This document shows positions 25,084 through 35,842 of a DNA stretch of 64,000 bases, piece by piece. Below the pieces are notes generated by a model. It was not told the DNA's origin. It did not search any database and was given only the letters and a program-made list of their open reading frames with translations. The number at the start of each line of letters is the position of its first letter. Position 1 is the stretch's first letter. The translations under genes were made by a program, and so were the position numbers. The stretch is from Microbacterium sp. APC 3901 (GTDB lineage: Bacteria > Actinomycetota > Actinomycetes > Actinomycetales > Microbacteriaceae): assembly GCF_030407765.1 (NCBI RefSeq), contig NZ_JASDCU010000001.1, positions 62,001-126,000 of the forward strand, in the 5' to 3' direction.

Positions 25084-25554
25084 ATGCCTCGTAAGGGTCC
25101 CGCCCCCAAGCGTCCCGTCGTCAACGACCCGGTATACGGCGCTCCGATCGTCAGCCAGCTGGTCAACAAGATCCTGGTCGACGGCAAGAAGTCGCTCGCC
25201 GAGTCGATCGTCTACAACGCCCTCAAGGGCGTCGAGGCGAAGAACGGTCAGGATGCCGTCGCCACTCTGAAGAAGGCGCTCGACAACGTGCGCCCGACTC
25301 TCGAGGTCAAGAGCCGCCGCGTCGGTGGCTCGACCTACCAGGTTCCGGTCGAGGTCAAGCCGCACCGCGCGAACACCCTCGCGCTGCGCTGGCTCGTCAG
25401 CTACGCCAAGGGTCGTCGTGAGAAGACGATGACCGAGCGTCTCCAGAACGAGATCCTCGACGCGTCGAACGGTCTCGGTGCAGCGGTCAAGCGCCGCGAG
25501 GACACGCACAAGATGGCCGAGTCGAACCGCGCGTTCGCTCACTACCGCTGGTAA
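25084..25554 (+). CDS. rpsG: ribosomal protein S7
   Basis: The 156-residue 30S head protein is full length, from [12 protein letters not shown] to [15 protein letters not shown]. In many bacteria S7 represses its own operon by binding the message. A perfect 13-bp hairpin lies just downstream, between it and fusA. Confidence 0.98.
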   Translation: MPRKGPAPKRPVVNDPVYGAPIVSQLVNKILVDGKKSLAESIVYNALKGVEAKNGQDAVATLKKALDNVRPTLEVKSRRVGGSTYQVPVEVKPHRANTLALRWLVSYAKGRREKTMTERLQNEILDASNGLGAAVKRREDTHKMAESNRAFAHYRW

Positions 25555-25562
25555 ACAGCTTC

Positions 25563-25593
25563 GCCTGCCCCCGGCCACACGCCGGGGGCAGGC
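25563..25593 (+). terminator. hairpin between rpsG and fusA
   Basis: Perfect 13-bp stem (25563-25575 with 25581-25593) with a CACAC loop and no U-tract. It probably acts as an attenuator or processing/stabilising element rather than a full terminator, since fusA normally belongs to the same operon. Confidence 0.75.
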
Positions 25594-25638
25594 ACCCACT
25601 CTTCGCAGTACGACTGCCAAAAAGATAAGGACACTCCT

Positions 25639-27756
25639 GTGGCACAAGACGTGCTCACCGACCTGAGCAAGGTTCGGAACATCGGCATCATGGCTCACAT
25701 CGATGCCGGCAAGACCACCACCACCGAGCGCATCCTGTTCTACACGGGCGTCAACCACAAGCTCGGCGAGACCCACGACGGTGCCTCGACCACCGACTGG
25801 ATGGAGCAGGAGAAGGAGCGCGGCATCACGATCACGTCTGCCGCCGTGACCTGCTACTGGAACAAGAACCAGATCAACATCATCGACACCCCCGGTCACG
25901 TGGACTTCACGGTCGAGGTGGAGCGCTCGCTCCGCGTCCTCGACGGTGCTGTCGCAGTGTTCGACGGCAAGGAGGGCGTCGAGCCCCAGTCCGAGACCGT
26001 GTGGCGTCAGGCCGACAAGTACAACGTCCCCCGCATCTGCTTCGTCAACAAGATGGACAAGCTCGGCGCGGACTTCTACTTCACCGTCGACACCATCATC
26101 AACCGCCTCGGCGCCAAGCCGCTGGTCATCCAGCTGCCCATCGGTGCAGAGAACGACTTCGTCGGCGTCATCGACCTCGTCGAGATGCGCGCACTCGTCT
26201 GGGCCGGTGACTCCAAGGGTGACGTCACCATGGGCGCCTCCTACGAGGTCCAGGAGATCCCGGCCGACCTCAAGGAGAAGGCAGACGAGTACCGTCAGCA
26301 GCTCCTCGAGACCGTCGCCGAGACCGACGACGCTCTGCTCGAGAAGTTCTTCGGTGGCGAAGAACTGACCGTCGCCGAGATCAAGGGCGCGATCCGCAAG
26401 CTCACCGTGGCTTCCGAGATCTACCCGGTCCTCTGCGGTTCGGCGTTCAAGAACCGCGGCGTGCAGCCGATGCTGGATGCCGTCGTCGACTACCTCCCGA
26501 ACCCGCTCGACGTGGGCTCGATCGAGGCGCACGACCCCAAGGACTACGACACGATCATCGAGCGTCACCCCGACGCGAAGGACCCGTTCGCGGCTCTCGC
26601 GTTCAAGGTCGCGGTGCACCCGTTCTTCGGTCGTCTGACCTACGTGCGCGTCTACTCGGGCCAGCTCGACTCCGGCGCCGCGGTCGTCAACTCGACCAAG
26701 GGCAAGAAGGAGCGCATCGGGAAGATCTTCCAGATGCACGCCAACAAGGAGATCCCGGTTCCCTCGGTCACGGCGGGCAACATCTACGCCGTCATCGGTC
26801 TGAAGGACACCACCACCGGTGACACCCTCACCGACCCGACGTCTCCGGTCGTCCTCGAGTCGATGACGTTCCCCGAGCCCGTCATCGAGGTCGCGATCGA
26901 GCCGAAGACCAAGGCCGACCAGGAGAAGCTGGGTGTCGCCATCCAGAAGCTCGCTGAGGAGGACCCGACCTTCCGCACGGAGCTCAACCCCGAGACCGGT
27001 CAGACGACCATCAAGGGCATGGGCGAGCTGCACCTCGACATCCTCGTCGACCGCATGAAGCGCGAGTTCAACGTCGAGGCGAACGTCGGCAAGCCGCAGG
27101 TGGCGTACCGCGAGACGATCCGCAAGGCCGTCGAGAAGTACGACTACACGCACAAGAAGCAGACCGGTGGTTCGGGTCAGTTCGCGAAGATCCAGTTCAA
27201 CATCGAGCCGCTCGACCTCGACGACGAGAAGACGTACGAATTCGTCAACTCGGTCACCGGTGGTCGCATTCCGCGTGAGTACATCGGCTCGATCGATGCC
27301 GGCTTCCAGGACGCGATGAACGTCGGCGTGCTCGCCGGCTACCCGATCGTCGGCGTCAAGGCGACGATCGTCGATGGTGCTGCTCACGACGTCGACTCTT
27401 CGGAGATGGCGTTCAAGATCGCAGGATCCATGGGTATGAAGGAAGCCCTGCGTCGGGCCAACCCGGCGCTCCTCGAGCCGCTCATGGCGGTCGAGGTGCG
27501 TACTCCTGAGGAGTACATGGGCGACGTCATCGGCGACCTGAACTCGCGTCGCGGCCAGATCCAGTCGATGGAGGACGCCGCCGGCGTCAAGGTCGTCCGT
27601 GCACACGTCCCGCTGTCCGAGATGTTCGGCTACATCGGCGACCTGCGCTCGAAGACCTCGGGCCGCGCCGTCTACTCGATGGAGTTCAACAGCTACGCTG
27701 AGGTTCCCCGCGCTGTGGCCGACGAGATCGTCCAGAAGCACCAGGGCGGCGAGTAA
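25639..27756 (+). CDS. fusA: elongation factor G
   Basis: The 705-residue translocation GTPase has the P-loop AHIDAGKTT (19-27), the switch [12 protein letters not shown] for guanine specificity, and the C-terminal domain IV/V segments [13 protein letters not shown] and [11 protein letters not shown]. The GTG start is preceded by AAGGA. It appears complete and canonical. Confidence 0.98.
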   Translation: MAQDVLTDLSKVRNIGIMAHIDAGKTTTTERILFYTGVNHKLGETHDGASTTDWMEQEKERGITITSAAVTCYWNKNQINIIDTPGHVDFTVEVERSLRVLDGAVAVFDGKEGVEPQSETVWRQADKYNVPRICFVNKMDKLGADFYFTVDTIINRLGAKPLVIQLPIGAENDFVGVIDLVEMRALVWAGDSKGDVTMGASYEVQEIPADLKEKADEYRQQLLETVAETDDALLEKFFGGEELTVAEIKGAIRKLTVASEIYPVLCGSAFKNRGVQPMLDAVVDYLPNPLDVGSIEAHDPKDYDTIIERHPDAKDPFAALAFKVAVHPFFGRLTYVRVYSGQLDSGAAVVNSTKGKKERIGKIFQMHANKEIPVPSVTAGNIYAVIGLKDTTTGDTLTDPTSPVVLESMTFPEPVIEVAIEPKTKADQEKLGVAIQKLAEEDPTFRTELNPETGQTTIKGMGELHLDILVDRMKREFNVEANVGKPQVAYRETIRKAVEKYDYTHKKQTGGSGQFAKIQFNIEPLDLDDEKTYEFVNSVTGGRIPREYIGSIDAGFQDAMNVGVLAGYPIVGVKATIVDGAAHDVDSSEMAFKIAGSMGMKEALRRANPALLEPLMAVEVRTPEEYMGDVIGDLNSRRGQIQSMEDAAGVKVVRAHVPLSEMFGYIGDLRSKTSGRAVYSMEFNSYAEVPRAVADEIVQKHQGGE

Positions 27757-27762
27757 CACTTT

Positions 27763-27794
27763 CCTGGGAGCCGGGTTACGGCTCGGCTCCCAGG
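27763..27794 (+). terminator. hairpin after fusA
   Basis: CCTGGGAGCCG (27763-27773) pairs perfectly with 27784-27794. It lies six bases after the fusA stop and could separate expression of fusA from tuf. Confidence 0.7.
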
Positions 27795-27823
27795 TCACCT
27801 ACAACTTCACATTCCCTCTCTAC

Positions 27824-27829
27824 TAAACT
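27824..27829 (+). promoter_or_regulatory. candidate -10 of a separate tuf promoter
   Basis: TAAACT in the A/T-rich stretch between fusA and tuf, with no convincing -35. The position after a hairpin fits an additional promoter for the highly expressed tuf gene. Confidence 0.35.
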
Positions 27830-27904
27830 GAGATTCACACCCGTAGAGAACCGGTCGCAAACCAGTGCCCGGCACCCTCTACATGACGTCCTGAGGAGGA
27901 CCCA

Positions 27905-29095
<1,191 letters not shown>

Positions 29096-29110
29096 GCATC
29101 TGCTTTCTCG

Positions 29111-29144
29111 CACAGGGGTCGGACCTTCGGGTCCGGCCCCTGTG
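29111..29144 (+). terminator. rho-independent terminator of tuf
   Basis: A 15-bp stem (29111-29125 with 29130-29144, one G-U pair) and TTCG tetraloop. It marks the border between the str operon and the glycan locus. Confidence 0.88.
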
Positions 29145-29183
29145 TCGTACCCGGCGCGGTCAGGTCGTACCCGGCGCGGTCAG
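29144..29183. repeat. perfect 20-bp tandem duplication
   Basis: The sequence at 29144-29163 is repeated exactly at 29164-29183 (unit begins GTCGTACCCGG), directly behind the tuf terminator. It looks like a recent slippage duplication. Confidence 0.85.
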
Positions 29184-29307
29184 GTCGCGCATGCGGGCGC
29201 CTCTCGGCGGCTTCGCGGCGGGATGAGATCCGAGATCGATAGCATGGCCGAGCCTGCCCGCGGGTATCGCCGTCGCCCGGCCTCGGGCATGAGAGAGGAA
29301 CGCGATC

Positions 29308-29970
29308 ATGACACAGATCCAGGTAGGGCCCCCGCCGCCGCGAAGCCATGCACGGCTGTGGATCTCGACGCTGCTGCTGATCGTGTACTCCGCGTTCGTG
29401 CTCCTGGTGACGATGTGGCCGCAGCCTGAGCAGCTCGAGTTCGACAGCGTCGCAGCGCGAGTGCTCCGTGCACTGCACAACCTCGGCGTGCCCGAGAGGT
29501 TCGACTACAACGAACTGGAGTTCGTGGCCAACATCGGCATGTTCGTGCCGCTCGGCTTCCTGCTGGGGCTGGCGCTCGCACGTAAGGCGTGGTGGGTCGC
29601 GATCTTCCTCCTTCCCGCCTTCTCCGGGGCGATCGAGTTCACGCAGGGCATCGCCCTCGATGAGCGCGTGTCGACCGTGTTCGACGTGCTCGCGAACACG
29701 ATCGGCGGGTACGGGGGTCTGCTGCTCGCGATGATCCTGAGGGCGATGATCCATGCCAGGGACCGCACCATGATCGAGCGCGAGCTGTGGGAGCGTCGTG
29801 CAGCCGCCGCCGAACTGCAGCGGCAGAACGCCGCTCGTGCTGTGGCTCGCGCGACGCAGACGTCGCAGCCGGTGCCGGCGTGGGCCGAGGAGCCCGATCC
29901 GGTGACTCGTGTGCTGGACGCGGACTTCTGGGAGACGGGTGACGCGCCTACGGTGCGGATTCCTGTGTAG
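29308..29970 (+). CDS. VanZ-family membrane protein
   Basis: In the 220 residues four membrane helices occupy about 15-160, with the VanZ marks NIGMFVPLGF and the ANTIGGYGG segment. The last 60 residues are a charged helical tail. VanZ-like proteins occur often in wall-polymer loci; a few reduce glycopeptide or lipoglycopeptide binding, but the biochemical role is unsettled. GAGGAA lies upstream of the ATG. It is the first gene of the glycan locus. Confidence 0.85.
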   Translation: MTQIQVGPPPPRSHARLWISTLLLIVYSAFVLLVTMWPQPEQLEFDSVAARVLRALHNLGVPERFDYNELEFVANIGMFVPLGFLLGLALARKAWWVAIFLLPAFSGAIEFTQGIALDERVSTVFDVLANTIGGYGGLLLAMILRAMIHARDRTMIERELWERRAAAAELQRQNAARAVARATQTSQPVPAWAEEPDPVTRVLDADFWETGDAPTVRIPV

Positions 29971-30042
29971 ATCGGGGTGGTGCTCTGCGCGTCAGATAGT
30001 CTGAGCGAACCGGTCGCTTCTCCAATAACGTAGGGCTTCAGA

Positions 30043-31356
30043 ATGACTGTACGAGTACATCTGGACGGAGTCGTGGGCGACTTCCTCAAAGGCTGGGCCG
30101 TCGATGACGACGCTCCGAGCGTCCCGGTGGTCGTCGAGGTATTCGCGGAGTCCCGGCGGCTAGGCTCAGTCGTAGCGGACAGAGAGAGAAGAGATCTGGC
30201 GACCGAGGAGGGGCGCAGCCCGTCGATCGGGTTTCGATTCGTGCTGCCTGCCTCGCTGCTCACCGGTGATGAGGAGCAGTTCACCGTGCGAGCCGTGGTG
30301 GCGAACGATGGACAGGCGACGGCCACTCGCACTCTGGCGACGACCCGGTTGGCGTTCGCGACACCGGCGGGCAAGCCGTGGGTTCTGGCATCGGATGACA
30401 TTCCCAGCGTGGAGGGTGATGTCGACGACGAACTCCGGAGCATTCTCGCGTGTGCGAGTGCCGGCGAGATCGACGAAGCGATCGGAATGGCGCGCGCGAA
30501 GTTTCGGTTGAACCGTGACCTGTTCGGCGTGGATACCGGACTGGTCGAAGCCGTGTCGCGCCACACCGGCGTGAAGACATTCGAGCAGCTGATGACCGAC
30601 CGGCGCCATGAGTGGTTCGAAAGCGGCAACCATTCCTTCTGGCAGAGTCGGCTGGAGAAGAAGGACGCGATGCACGCGTTCGCACGGGAGAACCTCGTCG
30701 AGATTCCACGACAGATCGCACATTTCTCGGACCCGGAGGAGCTGCTGCAGCTCGACCTTCCGCAGCGCTACGTGGCCAAGCCGGACGGTCTGGCGTCGGC
30801 GAAGGGAGTCTTCGCCGTATCCCGCGGTGTCAACGTGTTCACCGGCAAGCCCATCTCACCGGATCGCATCGTGGCGAACTGGCAGAAGCTCGCGAGCGAG
30901 ACGGACCGGGTCGATATGTACATCGTCGAGGAGTTCGTCGCGGACCGCTTCGCTCCGGAAGCGAACGTCATACCCCTTGACTACAAGTTCTACGTGTTCC
31001 GCGGCATCGCCGGGTTCCTCGAAGTGTTCGACCGCAACTACCCCGGACCGTCCAGACGGCCCTACTCGGTCACGTGGCGCCCTCTGCCGCACCCGCTGGA
31101 GTTGGGCCGGACTCTGGGCAACGCGATGCGCGAGCCCGACAACCTGAGCGAAATGATCAGCGTCGCGGAGCGGCTGGGCAGTGAGGTGGGAGCGTTCTGT
31201 CGCGTCGATCTCTTCAACACTCCGAGAGGCCCGGTCCTCGGCGAGATCACCATCTTGCCGGCGAACGGAAAGAACCGAACCGCCTATGCGAATGTGATCA
31301 CCCAACAGGCGTACATCGTGTTCGAGGACCAGGAGCTCTGGTCCACCGACGCGTGA
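30043..31356 (+). CDS. TupA-like ATP-grasp protein with N-terminal beta domain
   Basis: In the 437 residues, about 1-85 form a domain of the pattern LDGVVGDFLKGWAVDD...VVVEVFAESRRLGSVVAD...GFRF that also occurs at the start of many capsule and glycosyltransferase proteins. Residues about 170-430 resemble the TupA-type ATP-grasp fold, with a nucleotide lysine region KPDGLASAKG (from 246), IVEEFVAD, and the metal-binding GEITILPANGKN (400-411). TupA proteins are linked to teichuronopeptide synthesis in alkaliphilic Bacillus. Ligation of an amino acid or peptide to a uronic-acid polymer is inference. Confidence 0.8.
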   Translation: MTVRVHLDGVVGDFLKGWAVDDDAPSVPVVVEVFAESRRLGSVVADRERRDLATEEGRSPSIGFRFVLPASLLTGDEEQFTVRAVVANDGQATATRTLATTRLAFATPAGKPWVLASDDIPSVEGDVDDELRSILACASAGEIDEAIGMARAKFRLNRDLFGVDTGLVEAVSRHTGVKTFEQLMTDRRHEWFESGNHSFWQSRLEKKDAMHAFARENLVEIPRQIAHFSDPEELLQLDLPQRYVAKPDGLASAKGVFAVSRGVNVFTGKPISPDRIVANWQKLASETDRVDMYIVEEFVADRFAPEANVIPLDYKFYVFRGIAGFLEVFDRNYPGPSRRPYSVTWRPLPHPLELGRTLGNAMREPDNLSEMISVAERLGSEVGAFCRVDLFNTPRGPVLGEITILPANGKNRTAYANVITQQAYIVFEDQELWSTDA

Positions 31357-31491
31357 TGCGCTGAGCGGGCGCATCCCCCGCCGGGCGGACACGAAACACG
31401 ACCGACACTCAACGTGGTTAGGATTGATCCGACCGTCCAACGGCCTCGATCGGGTGCCGACGCTGAGCTGTGAAGCGAGAGTAATACTGGT

Positions 31492-34083
31492 ATGCAATCC
31501 CCTGTTCTCCTGCCGACTCCTCATGTGTCGATCATCATCCCCATGTACAACGACGAGGAATGGATCGCCGCGGCAGTCGAAAGCTGCATGCGTCAGACGC
31601 TGAGCGCGATCGAGATCATCTGTGTAGACGATGCTTCCACGGACCGCAGCCGAGAGATCGTCGAGCGTTACCAGGCCGTCGACCCGCGCATCCGCCTCGT
31701 TTCCTTCGACCGCAATCGCTCGGCCTTCCAGGCTCGACGAGCGGGCATCATGGCCGCGACGGCTCCGTATGTGCTGTTCCTCGACGGTGACGACGAACTC
31801 GCTCCGGATGCCGCTGAGAAGGCCACGGCTGAGGCGCAGAAGACGAGTGCGGATCTCGTCGGCTTCGGTGTCGAGGTCGTGACTCCAGACGGGCGCAGCG
31901 GTGGGGGCTTCGAGAAGCGGCTGCAGCCATCCCACGAGCTCCTCGAGAACGATGCCATCCTTCCGAGTCTCTTCCCCGTCGGGGTGCCCGCGCGCGGGCA
32001 GATCTGGCGCTACCTCTTTCACGTCGGGCTGCTCCGTGTCGCCTATGCGCAGCTCTCACCCGACCTCGAGCTCTACCGAGCCAATGATCTGCCCATCGCC
32101 TATCTTGCGATCGCGGCGGCGCAGCGGTACGTCTCACTGCCGGCGAAGCTGTACCGCTACAACTTCGGCCGAGGAATCAGCGGACACCGCGTCGAGGAGG
32201 CTTCGCAGTTCGAGTTCTACCTGCGCGCGATCGACTCGATCGACAGCATCGCGCCGGCGGTGCGCGAGCAGGCGCGCAAGCGGATCGACCCGGATCCCCT
32301 CATGGACAGCTATGCGTCCGCCAGGTTGTCGGTGATCGGCAACCTGCTCAACTACCTGATCAACAACACAGCGGAGGGCGTTCGGGCCGACTGCCTCGGG
32401 CTGCTGCGCGAGCGCGTCTCCGAAGAGGATGTGGTTCTGGCGGCGACGGGGTTCTGCCCCGGGGCGCTCGCGCTCCTGGCGCAGAGCAGCGACCGGATCG
32501 AGCTCGGCAGCCGCCCGATCCGCAGCGTACTGCTGACGACGAAGTCGCTCACGACAGGCGGGGTGTCCGGCGTTCTCCTGACGCAGGCCAGAGTTCTCCT
32601 GGACGCAGGATACGACGTCACGATCGCAGCGCGACGGCCGGGCAGCTCGGCGGACGCAGTCCCGTACGGCGCGAAGTTCGTCGAGATCGGCGAGGGGAGC
32701 CTCCTCGCACAGGTCACTCAATGGGGCGAGATCTGTCGTCGGGAGTCCATCGATCTCGTGATCGACCATCAGATCCTCTACAGCAGGGACTGGCCTGCGT
32801 ACGCGCTCATCGCGCGTTCACTGGGGGCTGCGACCATCGGATGGGTCCACAACTTCGCTGCCAGGCCGGTCTACGACCTCAACGACCTCACCTCGCTGAT
32901 GACCGATCATCTCGGCGCGCTCGCTCAGCTCATCACCCTCTCACCGCTCGACGTCGCATTCTGGAAGCTTCGTGGCATTCGACATGTGGCGTATCTCCCG
33001 AATCCGCCGTCTCCGATGATCCTGGAGGCGCCGATCGAGAACATCGTCAAGACGGCGCCTCAGGGACGCCCGGTGAGACTCCTCTGGTGGGGGCGTCTCG
33101 AACAGCACACGAAGCAGGTCCGCCAACTTCTGCTCGTGGCGGCAGAACTCCGGAAGCTCGGCGTCGCCTTCGAGATGAAGATCATCGGGCCGGGGTGGGC
33201 GGAGACGGAACCGCACATGCTCGAGGCAGAGGCCCGCAAGCTCGGGCTGGAGGAGGTGTCGGTCCCGGGACCGTTGTACGGCGAGCATCTGCTCTCCGCC
33301 ATCGATGCCGCGGATATCTTCGTCAACACCAGCGTCATCGAGGGATATCCCCTGACGATTCTCGAGGCTCAGGCGCGCGGCCTTCCCGTGGTCATGTACG
33401 ACATGCCCTGGCTGGCTCTCGCCGCCGACAACGGGGGGATCGTGAGCGTTCCTCAGGCCACCCCGGCGGCGTTCGCACGTGAGGTCGTCGCGATCGTCGA
33501 GAGTCCCGACCGCTACGACGAGCTCTCCCGTGAATCCCTGGCCGTGGCCAAGAGGAAGCGCGACTTCGATTTCGGACAGACGTACCGTCAGCTCGTCGAG
33601 GGAGAGCTGCCTGCTGCCTTCTCACCTGAGCCCACGCTCGACGATGCACAACGCCTGATCGATCTGCTCATCTTCTTCACCGAGCGCAACGCCGGTCTCA
33701 GGGCGAAGAAGACGGCGGCAGTCGCGGCCGCGAGGAAGGCCACCGCAGAAGCGGCGGCGACCAAGAAGGCGGCCGCAGTCGCAGCCAAGGCGGCTGCGAG
33801 GAAAGCAGCGAGGATCGCGGCCAAGGCCGCGGAGAAGAGCGCGACGAGACAGGCGGGGGAGCGGACTCAGAGTGCGACACCGACTGCGGCGAGGATCTCA
33901 CGGCAGTCGACGAGTCCGTCGCCGTCCGCTCAGGCGTCGACGCGAGCGAAGACCGCCCCTCCGGTACAACCGGATCCGCTGCTCGTCGGCATGATCCGGC
34001 CGCTCGGGCGCGTGGTCCTGAAGGTCATGCCGGGCTTGCGGCCGACGGCGCACAAGTTCAACAAGATGGTTCGAGAACGCTGA
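31492..34083 (+). CDS. GT2-GT4 fusion glycosyltransferase A, with Ala/Lys-rich tail
   Basis: In the 863 residues a GT-A-type GT2 domain (about 8-230) carries VSIIIPMYND, CVDDASTD and the metal-binding DGDD (98-101). A linker contains LYRYNFGRGISGH. A GT-B-type GT4 domain (from R344 to about 690) has GGVSGVLLTQA, WWGRLEQHTKQV and the donor-site pair E617-x7-E625. Residues about 705-830 are a long Ala/Lys/Arg-rich, helix-forming tail. The C-terminal segment LRPTAHKFNK recurs in the paralogues. Two glycosyl transfers by one chain, or processive synthesis of a two-sugar repeat, are plausible. Confidence 0.88.
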   Translation: MQSPVLLPTPHVSIIIPMYNDEEWIAAAVESCMRQTLSAIEIICVDDASTDRSREIVERYQAVDPRIRLVSFDRNRSAFQARRAGIMAATAPYVLFLDGDDELAPDAAEKATAEAQKTSADLVGFGVEVVTPDGRSGGGFEKRLQPSHELLENDAILPSLFPVGVPARGQIWRYLFHVGLLRVAYAQLSPDLELYRANDLPIAYLAIAAAQRYVSLPAKLYRYNFGRGISGHRVEEASQFEFYLRAIDSIDSIAPAVREQARKRIDPDPLMDSYASARLSVIGNLLNYLINNTAEGVRADCLGLLRERVSEEDVVLAATGFCPGALALLAQSSDRIELGSRPIRSVLLTTKSLTTGGVSGVLLTQARVLLDAGYDVTIAARRPGSSADAVPYGAKFVEIGEGSLLAQVTQWGEICRRESIDLVIDHQILYSRDWPAYALIARSLGAATIGWVHNFAARPVYDLNDLTSLMTDHLGALAQLITLSPLDVAFWKLRGIRHVAYLPNPPSPMILEAPIENIVKTAPQGRPVRLLWWGRLEQHTKQVRQLLLVAAELRKLGVAFEMKIIGPGWAETEPHMLEAEARKLGLEEVSVPGPLYGEHLLSAIDAADIFVNTSVIEGYPLTILEAQARGLPVVMYDMPWLALAADNGGIVSVPQATPAAFAREVVAIVESPDRYDELSRESLAVAKRKRDFDFGQTYRQLVEGELPAAFSPEPTLDDAQRLIDLLIFFTERNAGLRAKKTAAVAAARKATAEAAATKKAAAVAAKAAARKAARIAAKAAEKSATRQAGERTQSATPTAARISRQSTSPSPSAQASTRAKTAPPVQPDPLLVGMIRPLGRVVLKVMPGLRPTAHKFNKMVRER

Positions 34084-34089
34084 CCGCTG

Positions 34090-34123
34090 CCTGATCGGAG
34101 AACCGACTGATGCTCCGATCAGG
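34090..34123. terminator. bidirectional hairpin between convergent genes
   Basis: CCTGATCGGAG (34090-34100) pairs perfectly with 34113-34123. It lies between the end of fusion A and the end of the acyltransferase gene. Confidence 0.7.
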
Positions 34124-34149
34124 ACTGGAGCACCTGTCGGCTGGTGGCG

Positions 34150-34668
34150 CTACGACGCTGTGTCGGTCGGTTCCGTCGAGGCAGTGCGAGCGGACCCTCC
34201 TGATCGATCGTCGATCGGCAGATCGCGGATGAACCGAGCGGGGACCCCGCCGTAGAGGGTGTTGTCCGGAACGTCCTTGGTCACCATCGCACCGGCGGCG
34301 ATGATGCATCCCTCGCCGATGGTGACGCCGCCCAATACCGTCACCGATGCCCCGATCCATGTTCCTGCGCCGATCACGATCGGATCGAATCGGGACTTGC
34401 CCGCGCGGCGGGAAGGCGGGCCCACTTCGTGAGTGTCCGAGATGAGGCGAACGAAGGGGCCGATCCGCACGCCGTCGCCGATGGACGTGTTGGGGCGGAT
34501 GTACGCGTCTCTGTTGATGAAGACGTTGTTCCCGATCGTGACCGGGCCGAGCATCTCGGTGCCTCGGTAGAAGTTCGCCCCGTCGCCGATCGTGATCGGG
34601 CGATCGTCGCTGTGGGAGAAAGAGACGCGCTGATGGATCTTAGATCGGTCGCCGACGGTCAACACCAT
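34150..34668 (-). CDS. hexapeptide-repeat (LbH) acyltransferase
   Basis: The 172 residues form left-handed beta-helix hexapeptide repeats (PITIGDGANFY, GPVTIGNNVFINRDAYI, IVIGAGTWIGASVTVLGGVTIGEGCIIAAGAMVTKDVP), ending in the family sequence YGGVPARFIRDL. It probably acetylates a sugar of the glycan. ATG at 34668 is chosen over the frame start at 34731 because TATACT lies exactly six bases upstream of it. Confidence 0.85.
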   Translation of the reverse strand: MVLTVGDRSKIHQRVSFSHSDDRPITIGDGANFYRGTEMLGPVTIGNNVFINRDAYIRPNTSIGDGVRIGPFVRLISDTHEVGPPSRRAGKSRFDPIVIGAGTWIGASVTVLGGVTIGEGCIIAAGAMVTKDVPDNTLYGGVPARFIRDLPIDDRSGGSARTASTEPTDTAS

Positions 34669-34674
34669 TAGTGC

Positions 34675-34680
34675 AGTATA
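34675..34680 (-). promoter_or_regulatory. -10 box of the acyltransferase gene
   Basis: TATACT on the minus strand, six bases before the ATG at 34668; consensus box, leaderless geometry. Confidence 0.6.
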
Positions 34681-34771
34681 TTGGCTCGCCACCTGCAGGG
34701 CGCCCGTCGCTGTCCTCCTGCCGCTCTCCATCCGGGGCCCGTCGGCGATGGGAACGGTGAGAAGGGCCGTG

Positions 34772-35818
34772 TCAGTCGGCGTCGATGACGTCGTGGATTC
34801 GCTTGGTCAGCGCTGCCAACTCATCTCGCGCGGTGTCGATCGACGGCGCGAGCAGAGGGAGGTGCTCGTCGAGCCGTGCTGAGAACTCATCCATCTGGTC
34901 GTAGCGCCCGACGAGCTCGCCGAGACCGGCGGTGGCCAGGAGGCGATGGATCTTCTGCGGGTCGGCGCCCGAGCCGATGGGATATGCTCCCTCGGATGCC
35001 GCGATGATGAGGCCGTGCGCTCGATCGCTGACCACGAATCGGGACATCTTGAACGCGCCGCGTGCATGCGCGTCGAGAGTGGCATGGTCCATGCTGGGAG
35101 GCATCAGGTACTCGCCGCCGAGTTCCTCGGCGAGACGGACCGCCCGAGGTGCGTCGCGCGAGACCTGAGCGAGAGTGACGATCCGCGTCGACGTGCGCGA
35201 AGCCAGATCGCGGACGGATGCGATCCATCGCGAACCCGGCCACGGACGATCGAATCGGAGCGTCACCGCGAGCAGAGGACGCTCGTCCGCCGGCGCCCAT
35301 TGGCTCGTCGGCGTTCCGAGGGAATACGCCCAATCGGGTGCGACGTCGCCGAATCCTGCGGCGTCACGAGAAGGAGTATCGCGCCAGGAGACGATCGCCG
35401 CGTTGCGAAGAACATCGTCGAACTCCACTTGCTCGATCGACGAGGGGTCCTTGATCCCGAAACCGGCCGCGATGAACACGCCGCCGGCGTCGACGGTGCG
35501 GCGCAGCTCGCGGGTGCGGTGGATGTTCGGGAACAGTCCTGGCGGCGGATTGATCTCTCCCGCGTTGAGGAAGTGAACTCCCCGACGCGCGGCATCACCG
35601 GCGGCCAGCCAGGTCGGCCGGTGCGTGTAGATGCGGTCGCGCCTGCCGAGCGCGAAGCCGGAGGTGTAGTCGGGGGTGGCTGCACCGAAGTAGATGTGCA
35701 GGCGCCGTCCTTCGCCGCGAGCGGCGTTGAGATAAGCGAGCCGGAGGGCCGAGTCGCCGAGGTTGTCGTCCTGCCCCGCCAGGTGGAAGAAGAGATCCTG
35801 GGGTCTGTTGGCGCTCAT
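34772..35818 (-). CDS. polysaccharide pyruvyl transferase 1
   Basis: The 348-residue product belongs to the PS_pyruv_trans family, which adds a pyruvate ketal to a sugar from phosphoenolpyruvate. N-terminal GQDDNLGDSALRLAYL is the family entry motif and S264-D-R-A-H carries the conserved S-x-R-x-H. It is very similar along its whole length to the protein at 42897-43940. The gene is divergent from the GT-B-like gene at 35843, with only 24 bases between starts. GTG at 35821 just before the ATG is an alternative, leaderless start. Confidence 0.88.
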   Translation of the reverse strand: MSANRPQDLFFHLAGQDDNLGDSALRLAYLNAARGEGRRLHIYFGAATPDYTSGFALGRRDRIYTHRPTWLAAGDAARRGVHFLNAGEINPPPGLFPNIHRTRELRRTVDAGGVFIAAGFGIKDPSSIEQVEFDDVLRNAAIVSWRDTPSRDAAGFGDVAPDWAYSLGTPTSQWAPADERPLLAVTLRFDRPWPGSRWIASVRDLASRTSTRIVTLAQVSRDAPRAVRLAEELGGEYLMPPSMDHATLDAHARGAFKMSRFVVSDRAHGLIIAASEGAYPIGSGADPQKIHRLLATAGLGELVGRYDQMDEFSARLDEHLPLLAPSIDTARDELAALTKRIHDVIDAD

Positions 35819-35830
35819 CACGGTCCAGCA

Positions 35831-35836
35831 TATAGT
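35831..35836. promoter_or_regulatory. overlapping divergent -10 boxes
   Basis: On the plus strand TATAGT is followed by six bases and GTG at 35843. On the minus strand the same A/T island reads TATGCT/TATATG a few bases before the start of pyruvyl transferase 1. The two promoters must use the same few bases and cannot be occupied together. Confidence 0.55.
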
Positions 35837-35842
35837 TGTCGA

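Noticed and set aside
25057..27798. Open frame of over 900 codons on the minus strand opposite rpsG/fusA
   Set aside because: It is the antisense of highly conserved genes and results from strong GC bias at third positions. Its composition (D, R, L, V, H) is typical of antisense shadows.
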